This document shows, one piece after another, positions 1 to 5,350 of a stretch of 8,106 nt of DNA. The notes under the pieces were generated by a model. It saw nothing but the letters and a program-made list of their open reading frames with translations. It was not told the origin of the DNA and did not search any database. This stretch comes from Spirochaetaceae bacterium. GTDB lineage: Bacteria; Spirochaetota; Spirochaetia; Treponematales; Breznakiellaceae. The position numbers and the translations under genes are program-made. The first letter of the stretch is position 1. Every line of letters starts with the position of its first letter. The stretch is from assembly GCA_031257135.1 (NCBI GenBank), contig JAIRPH010000033.1:1-8106 (forward strand), written 5' to 3'.

Positions 1-820
1 TGGTGCCGCATCCGCAGAAAGGATCGAACACCGTATCCTCCTCTTTCGACGACGCCTGAATAATCCTCTCCAAAAGGGCAAGCGGCTTCTGCGTCGGATA
101 CCCAAGCCGCTCCTTCGACATGGTATTGAGAGACGGAAGCGTAATGACGTCGTCTGGGATTTTACCCGCGGGCATAGGTTTATCTTTTTGTCCGCCTCTT
201 TTATAACGCCATTCAGTCATACCGCTTTCAAAGGGAACTAAAAGGGCTTCCACATTAAATTGGTATGTATCAGTTTTAGAATACCAGAGAATTACATCGT
301 GGGATTTTGCAAGTTTCTTTTTACCCCGGCTTGCGTTTTTGTAGTACCAGATTATTTCATTCACGAAATTTTTGAAGCCGAAGATATTGTCCAATACGAT
401 TTTGAGGTAATGACTTGAGGTAGGATCGCAGTGAAGATAGATTGACCCGGAAGGTTTGAGGATGCGGGGCATTTCGATGAGCCTGACGGTCATGTAAATC
501 AGATACGCCAGAAGCCGGGGATTCGATTCTTTTAACGAGAGGGTCAGGTAATGCCAAAACTGGACAGCGTCGTTTCGGATGCCGTAGTCCCGCATCAGCT
601 TAGGAATCCTTTCGGCGAGTTCGGTCTTTTCGCAGTCCATTTCCCAAGTATCGCAGAAGGCTTCGATTTGTTCGGGAATAGGCAAGCCCGTCGTGTTTTT
701 GTAGAGCAGGTTATAACTCCGATTGCTATTGAAAGGCGGATCAAGGTAAATCAAATCAACGGATTCGGCGGGCGTTTTCCGCATAATCGTCAGGTTATCC
801 CCGTAAAACAGCTTGTTCAT
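1..820 (-). CDS. Beta-class DNA methyltransferase (probably N6-adenine), C-terminus cut off by window edge
   Basis: This gene transfers a methyl group from S-adenosylmethionine to a base in DNA. It reads leftward from the ATG at 820-818 without a stop to base 1, giving 273 visible codons. The N-terminus has LFYGDNLTIM, then the catalytic motif IV DPPF at residues 27-30 (context IYLDPPFNSNRSYNLLY). YLHCDPTSSHYLK and EIIWYYKN are typical of the DNA_methylase N-4/N-6 family. GYPTQKP is at 240-246, and the SAM-binding motif I DPFCGCGT is at 266-273. The order motif IV first, motif I last, marks the beta class. DPPF rather than SPPY favours adenine-N6 as target. The region between the motifs (about 60-235) should hold target recognition. 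AGGG at 828-831 lies 7 bases before the ATG and supports this start. A tail after motif I is missing, as is any restriction partner, which would lie to the left. Upstream is the 21-bp repeat array. It could belong to a restriction-modification system or be a solitary enzyme. Family call is firm; target site is unknown. Confidence 0.93.
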   Translation of the reverse strand, partial: MNKLFYGDNLTIMRKTPAESVDLIYLDPPFNSNRSYNLLYKNTTGLPIPEQIEAFCDTWEMDCEKTELAERIPKLMRDYGIRNDAVQFWHYLTLSLKESNPRLLAYLIYMTVRLIEMPRILKPSGSIYLHCDPTSSHYLKIVLDNIFGFKNFVNEIIWYYKNASRGKKKLAKSHDVILWYSKTDTYQFNVEALLVPFESGMTEWRYKRGGQKDKPMPAGKIPDDVITLPSLNTMSKERLGYPTQKPLALLERIIQASSKEEDTVFDPFCGCGT

Positions 821-861
821 AAGATTACCCTAGCGTATCTTAGGAAGAAAATCAACTCCGG

Positions 862-1113
862 CGATTTTTCCATACGGTCTAACGATTTTTCCGTACGGTC
901 TAACAATTTTTCCATACAGTCTAACAAAGTCTTCGTACAGTCTAACGAAGTTTCCGTACAGTCTAGCGATTTTTCCGTACGGTCTAGCGAAGTCTTCGTA
1001 CAGTCTAGCGATTTTTCCGTACAGTCTAGCGAAGTTCTTATACGGTCTAACGAAGTCTTCGTAAACACTGCTAAGGTTTCCGTAAATACTGCTGACGTTT
1101 CTGTAAAAACTGC
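862..1113. repeat. Tandem array of about twelve 21-bp repeats
   Basis: Twelve consecutive 21-bp units begin at 862, 883, 904, 925, 946, 967, 988, 1009, 1030, 1051, 1072 and 1093. A degenerate thirteenth may run to about 1134. The unit has a left half of two types, CGATTTTTCC (type A) or CGAAGTCTTC / CGAAGTTTCC (type B), and a right half GTACGGTCTA or GTACAGTCTA ending in A or G. The order is roughly A A A B B A B A B B, then two divergent B-like copies whose right half has drifted toward GTAAATACTGC. Units 5-8 end in CTAG and the others in CTAA. The type B left half contains the imperfect hairpin CGAAG-T-CTTCG. Because 21 is divisible by 3 and the unit lacks stops in several frames, copy changes would keep frames open. 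Two turns of B-DNA are about 21 bp, so each unit presents the same face. Function unknown. Confidence 0.95.
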
Positions 1114-1190
1114 TGATTGCGCTGTAGGCTGGGATGGGAACTCTGCCGAGGGGTGCGTCCGCCGGGGTTAGGGCGTGGAGGGCTTGTTTT

Positions 1191-1218
1191 TTTCTTAGAT
1201 TTAGGTAAACCATATACT
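1191..1218 (+). promoter_or_regulatory. Possible weak promoter before the thioesterase gene
   Basis: TATACT at 1213-1218 resembles a -10 box, with TTTCTT at 1191-1196 as a poor -35, 16 bases apart. The problem is that TATACT touches the ATG at 1219, so transcription from it would start inside the gene. Either this is not the real promoter, or translation begins at a later codon such as the ATG at 1258. The true promoter may instead lie in the G-rich or repeat region upstream. Low confidence. Confidence 0.2.
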
Positions 1219-1953
1219 ATGCTTGATTGTTGGACTGAAACCTTTCCGTTGCGGTTTATGGCTATAGACCGGTCGGATCGATTGACCCTAGGGGCGGTAT
1301 GCGATTATTTTCAGGAAGCGGCGATAAATCACGCTGAACTGCTGGGGATAGGGCGGCGGGTCATGGCGGAAACCGGACGGGTGTGGATGCTCTCCCGAAT
1401 GTCGGTGGTTCTCGAAAGCCGCCCGAAATATCGGGAACCCATTACGGTCAGGACTTGGTGCCGCGGCTGGGAAAAACTCTTCGCCCGCCGGGGATACGAT
1501 ATTCGAGACGCGTCAGGCGCGCCCCTCGTCCGAGGCGCAGGCGCGTGGCTTATTCTGGATACGGCGAGACGCCGTCCCTTGCGCCCTCAGTCCGCCGTCG
1601 AGTCTCTGCCCCAGAATGAAACTATGGACGTCCTCCCCGGAGGCGCGGCAGGACTTGAACCGCAGGAAGGTTTGAGCAAAATCGGAGAACGAACCGCCCG
1701 CTATTCCGACGTCGATTTCAACGGACACGTTAATAATACTCGCTATATCCAGTGGATTCAGGATATTATGGAACCGGGACTGTTGGAACAGGCTGATCGG
1801 ATGCGTCTGGATATAAATTACCTCAGCGAAACCAAAACCGGAGAAGTTACCGAACTTCTGACGGCGCAAGCCGGAGCGGGCAGTCTCGCCGTCGAGGGAC
1901 GGCGGCAGGTCAGCGGACAGCCGGTCTTTCGGGCTGAACTGCGTATTTTTTAA
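1219..1953 (+). CDS. Acyl-ACP thioesterase (FatA/FatB-type, two hotdog domains)
   Basis: This cytosolic enzyme hydrolyses acyl-acyl carrier protein to free fatty acid, ending fatty acid elongation. The 244-residue product matches the usual bacterial length. The first hotdog domain starts near residue 6; its helix holds DYFQEAAINHAELLG (29-43), followed by strands around RVWMLSRMSVVLESRP. The second hotdog domain carries the family hallmark YSDVDFNGHVNNTRYIQW. Asp166, Asn168 and His170 correspond to the catalytic Asp-x-Asn-x-His of plant FatB, and Glu204 (in INYLSE) sits where the fourth catalytic residue is expected. I chose the ATG at 1219 because the conserved fold begins right after it. 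The frame stays open upstream to an ATG at 1117, but those 34 extra residues are family-unlike and overlap the degenerate repeat end. Only a weak AGG (1203-1205) precedes the chosen start, so it is not fully secure. It is followed closely by hisD and probably co-transcribed with it. Confidence 0.92.
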   Translation: MLDCWTETFPLRFMAIDRSDRLTLGAVCDYFQEAAINHAELLGIGRRVMAETGRVWMLSRMSVVLESRPKYREPITVRTWCRGWEKLFARRGYDIRDASGAPLVRGAGAWLILDTARRRPLRPQSAVESLPQNETMDVLPGGAAGLEPQEGLSKIGERTARYSDVDFNGHVNNTRYIQWIQDIMEPGLLEQADRMRLDINYLSETKTGEVTELLTAQAGAGSLAVEGRRQVSGQPVFRAELRIF

Positions 1954-1975
1954 GGAAGGAAAAGGAGTTTGAACT

Positions 1976-3256
1976 GTGAACGTCATAGACTGCGCGGAGT
2001 TTGACGCCTACTGGAAACGAAGACCTGCTGATCAGGAAAGTCAGGCGGTTTTAGAGGCGGTACGCGAGATAATTGCCGCGGTTCGCCGCGAAGGGGATGC
2101 CGGGGTTCAGCGGTTCGCTCGGCGGTTCGACAAAAACGCTCCTGCCCAGACCCAAGTTCGTCCTGAACAGATTGAAGGCGCGTATCAGAGGCTCCGGGAA
2201 ACCGAACCGGCTTTAACGGAAGCTCTGGAATTGGCGGCAAATCATATCCGCCGGTTCGCGGAACGGCAGAAAGCTCAGTGTACGGACTTTGAATATGAAA
2301 TCGCGCCGGGGCTTATCCCGGGACAGCGGGTGATTCCGGTGGGACGAGCCGGCGTGTACGTTCCGGCAGGACGGTTTCCGCTGATTTCGTCCGCGCTTAT
2401 GGGGGTTATTCCGGCGGTTACTGCCGGCGTTGAAGAGGTTGTACTGGTTTCGCCGCCGATGGAGGACGGTCTCCCGGACTGGCGGATTCTCGGGACCGCT
2501 CGGCTTGCGGGAGCGCATAAGGTATTCGCGGTAGGCGGCGCGCAGGCGATTGCGGCTCTTGCTTTCGGCACGGAGACCATACCCCAAGCCGATGTAATCG
2601 TAGGTCCGGGCAATAAGTATGTCGCCGCGGCGAAGCGTCTGCTTTTCGGAACCGCGGGCATCGACTTTGTAGCCGGTCCTACGGATGTGCTGATTATTGC
2701 CGACGGCAATCCTGATTTCGCCGCGGCGGATATGCTCGCCCAAGCCGAGCATGATCCAGACGCCAGAGCCAGAGCCGTAGTCCCCGATCAAGCCCTCGCT
2801 GACCAGATACTGCGCTGTATCGAAGTCCGGCTGGCTACGGCTCCCGCCGCGAAAGCATCCCTCGATGCCGGAGGGCTTATAATCGTCTCTCCTAATATGG
2901 AAGAAAGTATCCGCATCGCGAACGTGATTGCGCCGGAACACCTTGAGCTTCACGTTGAGAACCCGGATTTATGGCTTCCTCGGCTGAGCAACTACGGCTC
3001 TCTGTTCCTCGGTTCTCTCGCGGCGGAAGTTCTGGGGGATTACACGGCGGGGATAAATCATACTCTGCCTACCGCGGGAAACGCCCGGTTTACCGGCGGG
3101 CTTTCGGTCCGGCATTTTCTCAAATTCCTCACTACCCTCCGGTGTTCCCCTGATACCGGCTGGACCGAAGCGGTACGAGGAGCCGAACAAATCGCCGGAG
3201 CCGAAGGGCTTGCGGCTCATCGAGAAAGCGGAGCATCCCGCTTGTCTGGGGTTTGA
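1976..3256 (+). CDS. hisD: Histidinol dehydrogenase
   Basis: HisD oxidises L-histidinol to L-histidine in two NAD-dependent steps, the end of histidine biosynthesis. The product is 426 residues, close to the family's usual 430. It starts at GTG (1976) with AAGGAG at 1962-1967, 8 bases upstream. Recognisable blocks are PVGRAGVYVPAG (121-132), VGGAQAIAALAFGT (186-199) and IVGPGNKYVAAAK (208-220), then the signature region IDFVAGPTDVLIIAD (229-243). By alignment with the E. coli enzyme, the zinc ligands are Gln256, His259, Asp355 and His415. The catalytic pair is Glu321-His322 (IAPEHLEL). Glu351 and His362 match residues reported to contact substrate. One oddity is GPTD, where most members have GPSE or GPTE. 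No other his gene is visible; the gene sits 22 bp behind a thioesterase. A related alcohol dehydrogenase of the HisD family, such as a sulfopropanediol dehydrogenase, is less likely given the retained residues. Confidence 0.93.
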   Translation: MNVIDCAEFDAYWKRRPADQESQAVLEAVREIIAAVRREGDAGVQRFARRFDKNAPAQTQVRPEQIEGAYQRLRETEPALTEALELAANHIRRFAERQKAQCTDFEYEIAPGLIPGQRVIPVGRAGVYVPAGRFPLISSALMGVIPAVTAGVEEVVLVSPPMEDGLPDWRILGTARLAGAHKVFAVGGAQAIAALAFGTETIPQADVIVGPGNKYVAAAKRLLFGTAGIDFVAGPTDVLIIADGNPDFAAADMLAQAEHDPDARARAVVPDQALADQILRCIEVRLATAPAAKASLDAGGLIIVSPNMEESIRIANVIAPEHLELHVENPDLWLPRLSNYGSLFLGSLAAEVLGDYTAGINHTLPTAGNARFTGGLSVRHFLKFLTTLRCSPDTGWTEAVRGAEQIAGAEGLAAHRESGASRLSGV

Positions 3257-3282
3257 CAAAATATATATACTTATACTACAAT
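3253..3282 (+). promoter_or_regulatory. Sigma70-type promoter of the ybjN-like/pspA operon, overlapping the hisD stop
   Basis: TTGACA at 3253-3258 is a perfect -35 box and contains the TGA stop of hisD (3254-3256). TACAAT at 3277-3282 matches five of six bases of the -10 consensus with an 18-base spacer. The spacer is very A/T-rich (ATATATATAC). TATACT at 3272-3277 is an alternative -10, but its 13-base spacer is too short. Transcription would start near 3289, leaving a leader of about 20 bases that includes the AAAAGGA ribosome binding site at 3296-3302. I see no sigma54-type GG/GC element such as those that drive pspA in enterobacteria. Confidence 0.7.
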
Positions 3283-3308
3283 AAAAACATCAATTAAAAG
3301 GATAAGGT

Positions 3309-3683
3309 ATGGCGGAAAATAGAATAGAACAGTACCTCACAGGGTATACATACCGGAAAATAGACGATAACCTGTGGCTCTTAGACGATGAAGAACATGA
3401 TATGCCCCAAGTGGCGATTATGTACGCCGCGCCGCTGGTTATCTGTAGGACCTTAGTCATGGACGCGCCTAAAGAACGCCGGCTTGAGCTGTTTACAAAA
3501 CTGCTCGAACTGAACGCGAATGATGTGGTCCACGGCGCGTACGCTTTAGAGCAAGATCGGATTATCTTAATCGATACGTTAGAATACGATACTATGGATT
3601 ATGAGGAATTTATGGCAACCCTGGACGCCTTCAGCCTCGCCTTAGCTCAACATTATCCGATATTATCAAGTTACAGAACTTAG
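3309..3683 (+). CDS. YbjN-like small protein
   Basis: This is a 124-residue soluble protein, starting at ATG with AAAAGGA 6 bases upstream. Its alternating pattern resembles YbjN-domain proteins, whose fold is related to type III secretion chaperones. An N-terminal helix (1-12) is followed by short strands (YRKIDDNLWLL; QVAIMYAAPLVICRTLV, 34-50). Next comes a helix rich in charged residues (KERRLELFTKLLELNA, 55-70), then strands (GAYALEQDRIILIDTL) and a C-terminal amphipathic helix (98-115). There is no signal peptide and no membrane segment. The protein is acidic and has no obvious catalytic residues, so a role in binding or regulation is more likely than an enzyme activity. It is the first gene of the operon and lies 16 bp before pspA, suggesting it works with PspA. 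The family assignment comes from overall pattern and context, not a strict motif. Confidence 0.65.
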   Translation: MAENRIEQYLTGYTYRKIDDNLWLLDDEEHDMPQVAIMYAAPLVICRTLVMDAPKERRLELFTKLLELNANDVVHGAYALEQDRIILIDTLEYDTMDYEEFMATLDAFSLALAQHYPILSSYRT

Positions 3684-3699
3684 TCCGGAGGGTAGATAC

Positions 3700-4392
3700 A
3701 TGGGAATTTTCTCAAGGCTCAAAACGCTTGTTTCCTCAAATGTAAACGATATGATCAGCAAGGCGGAAAAGCCCGAAAAAATGCTCAACCAACTGATCAT
3801 TGATATGAATGAACAGCTTATCGAATCCAAGAAAGCCGTTGCGCTCGCCATAGCGGATGAGAAAAAACTTGAACGGGAAACCGTAAATCAGCAGACGCAG
3901 GCGCAGGAATGGGAGCGAAAGGCTATGCTCGCCGTTCAAGCCGGCAAAGACGATCTGGCGAAAGAAGCCCTGCTCCGCAAACAGGAGTATGACAGCGCGT
4001 ACGGCGAGTATAAAAAACAATGGGACGCCCAAAAAGCGGCGGTGGAAAAGCTCAAAGTATCCTTGCGGGAGCTTCAAAATAAAATCGAGGAAGCCCAGCG
4101 CAAAAAGAACCTGCTCATCGCCAGAGCGAAACGCGCCGAAGCCCAGCAGAAAATTCAGGATACCATGGCAAGCGTATCCGGCAACCGAAGCGCGTTCGAC
4201 GCCTTCGACCGGATGTCCGCAAAAGTCGATCAAATGGAAGCTCAAGCCGACGCCGCCAAAGAGCTGGACGATTATACGTCTAACTCAAGTTTGGATAAAC
4301 GATTCGCAGAGCTGGAAAAATCCGATGCTTCCGCGGACATTATGTTGCTGGAACTGAAACAGAAAATGAACGCCTTGCCGGATAAATCGTAA
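3700..4392 (+). CDS. pspA: PspA/IM30 family membrane-stress protein
   Basis: PspA-family proteins belong to the ESCRT-III superfamily. They bind the inner face of the cytoplasmic membrane, assemble into rods or rings, and help maintain membrane integrity and proton motive force under stress. The 230-residue product opens with the amphipathic helix MGIFSRLKTLVSSNVNDMIS. The conserved AEKPEKMLNQLIIDMNEQL segment follows (22-40), then long charged coiled-coil helices to about residue 190 with heptad patterning (for example EYKKQWDAQKAAVEKLK). A last helix covers about 200-227. The length fits PspA rather than Vipp1, since there is no extra C-terminal tail. GGAGGG at 3687-3692, 7 bases before the ATG, is a strong ribosome binding site. 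No pspB, pspC or pspF is visible; instead a YbjN-like gene precedes it and two multi-pass membrane proteins follow, which may be its membrane partners. Confidence 0.93.
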   Translation: MGIFSRLKTLVSSNVNDMISKAEKPEKMLNQLIIDMNEQLIESKKAVALAIADEKKLERETVNQQTQAQEWERKAMLAVQAGKDDLAKEALLRKQEYDSAYGEYKKQWDAQKAAVEKLKVSLRELQNKIEEAQRKKNLLIARAKRAEAQQKIQDTMASVSGNRSAFDAFDRMSAKVDQMEAQADAAKELDDYTSNSSLDKRFAELEKSDASADIMLLELKQKMNALPDKS

Positions 4393-4393
4393 T

Positions 4394-5350
4394 GTGGATG
4401 CGGAAATGAAAAATATAGTACGGCTGATTCTGGTTGTTAGTATATGCTTCGCCGTGGTATTTTTGGTAGCCGAGGTGGTCGCGTTTCTCCAGATTCGTAT
4501 TGACGCAATACGGACGGAGCCGGTACTGTCGGAGATACGCTCCCAAGACCTTGCCGACGCCGCTCAAAGAGTCCTGCCGGTTACGCTTTATTTCGCTACT
4601 CTGCTGGGGATCAGCTATACCGCCCGGAAAGGCATATCTATTCCTCTGTCGATTATATGTTTAGCGGCTCTCGGCATGGCTTGGGCGGTTATGATCGCCT
4701 TTGGGATAACCCTGATCGGGCAGTTTCCGCCGAAAGCCGCTTCCGAAAAAGCCCTTAATCTGGGCGAGCCGGGGCTTATCGTCTCTCAGCCCGATAGGTC
4801 TCTGATATTTTTGCAAGACCCCGGAAATATGCAAAGCCCTCGGGTCGTCGCCATACCGGAGACTCCGCTGATATATCAGCCTCGCGGCATCGAGCAGAAC
4901 AGCGATGCCGTCAATCCCCAGTCCGCCGGATTTTATCCCGCTCTTTTGGAAAGCAATATGTTTTTTTTCCTCAACGAACTGCTTCATGATTTCGATTTCG
5001 CCGCAAGCCAATTTAAAAGCCGGTTCCAAGAAAGTTTTGTCATGTTCGCGCTCTATGCGTTTGCCCTTGTTTTTTTGCTGAGTTCTCTGCGGTTTGTCAT
5101 GGATATGAGCGGCTGGCCCATGGCGAATCTGTTTTTAGGAATCATAGCCTTTCGGGGAGTTCTCTTTCTTGAGCGGTTTCTTGATTCCGCCTCGACTCAG
5201 CAGTTTTTAACCTCCGTTATAGGAGATCGGTTCCCTCACCGGTTGATAAGCCCTGTAGCTTTTTGCACCTTGGGAATCGTTATTATTCTCTATACCGCGC
5301 TGATTCATCTTGGAAAAAGCCGAAGGACTATTGCCGATGAAGATTACTAA
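4394..5350 (+). CDS. Six-TM membrane protein, 3 TM + soluble domain + 3 TM (possibly LptF/G-like)
   Basis: I do not firmly recognise this 318-residue protein. Hydrophobic segments lie at about 8-33, 59-77, 82-110, 213-235, 242-262 and 284-305. Between TM3 and TM4 is a roughly 100-residue soluble region with short strand-like stretches (EPGLIVSQPDRSLIFLQD; PRVVAIPETPLIYQPRG). The layout of three TM, a beta-containing domain and three TM is that of LptF/LptG permeases, where the middle domain is periplasmic, but no diagnostic motif is certain. The GTG at 4394 is one base after the pspA stop. An ATG at 4406 (residue 5) is an alternative start, with GGA about 6 bases before it. Neither start has a strong ribosome binding site, suggesting translational coupling to pspA. 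Its last 14 bases overlap the next gene if that begins at 5337. Membrane location is sure; the functional suggestion is an inference. Confidence 0.8.
   Translation: MDAEMKNIVRLILVVSICFAVVFLVAEVVAFLQIRIDAIRTEPVLSEIRSQDLADAAQRVLPVTLYFATLLGISYTARKGISIPLSIICLAALGMAWAVMIAFGITLIGQFPPKAASEKALNLGEPGLIVSQPDRSLIFLQDPGNMQSPRVVAIPETPLIYQPRGIEQNSDAVNPQSAGFYPALLESNMFFFLNELLHDFDFAASQFKSRFQESFVMFALYAFALVFLLSSLRFVMDMSGWPMANLFLGIIAFRGVLFLERFLDSASTQQFLTSVIGDRFPHRLISPVAFCTLGIVIILYTALIHLGKSRRTIADEDY
5323..5327 (+). promoter_or_regulatory. Ribosome binding site deciding the start of the 599-residue membrane protein
   Basis: AAGGA at 5323-5327 lies 9 bases before the ATG at 5337, inside the end of the preceding gene. 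An in-frame TTG at 5310 would add nine residues but has no comparable site upstream. I therefore place the start at 5337, a 14-base overlap that implies translational coupling of the two membrane proteins. Confidence 0.6.

Larger units (their letters stand above)
821..1218. other. Divergent intergenic region between methyltransferase and thioesterase genes
   Basis: This 398-bp stretch separates two divergent genes. Most of it (862-1113) is the 21-bp tandem repeat array listed separately. The left flank (821-861) holds the presumed leader of the methyltransferase. The right flank (about 1135-1182) is a G-rich stretch, followed by a T-rich run and a possible -10 element just before the thioesterase ATG. 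Several long reading frames cross the region on both strands, but they are open because the repeat unit lacks stop codons in those frames. None shows a recognisable domain or a convincing ribosome binding site, so I do not call a gene here. Confidence 0.75.

Noticed and set aside
862..1113. CRISPR array
   Set aside because: The units are contiguous 21-bp copies with no unique spacers, and no cas gene is nearby.
551..1171. Plus-strand ORF of 206 codons across the methyltransferase start and the repeat array
   Set aside because: Its first half is antisense to the well-supported methyltransferase and its second half is only the repeat unit translated; no domain is recognisable.
830..1213. Minus-strand ORF of 127 codons translating the repeats
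   Set aside because: It is open because the 21-bp unit lacks stops in this frame; no domain or convincing ribosome binding site was seen. It is kept as a finding rather than called as a gene.
2213..2953. Minus-strand ORF of 246 codons inside hisD
   Set aside because: It is antisense to hisD, whose motifs and catalytic residues are intact; the translated product has no family features.
3272..3277. TATACT as the -10 box of the operon promoter
   Set aside because: It lies only 13 bases from the TTGACA box; TACAAT at 3277-3282 gives a workable 18-base spacer.
3736..4245. Minus-strand ORF of 169 codons inside pspA
   Set aside because: It is a shadow of the coiled-coil codon pattern of pspA on the opposite strand.
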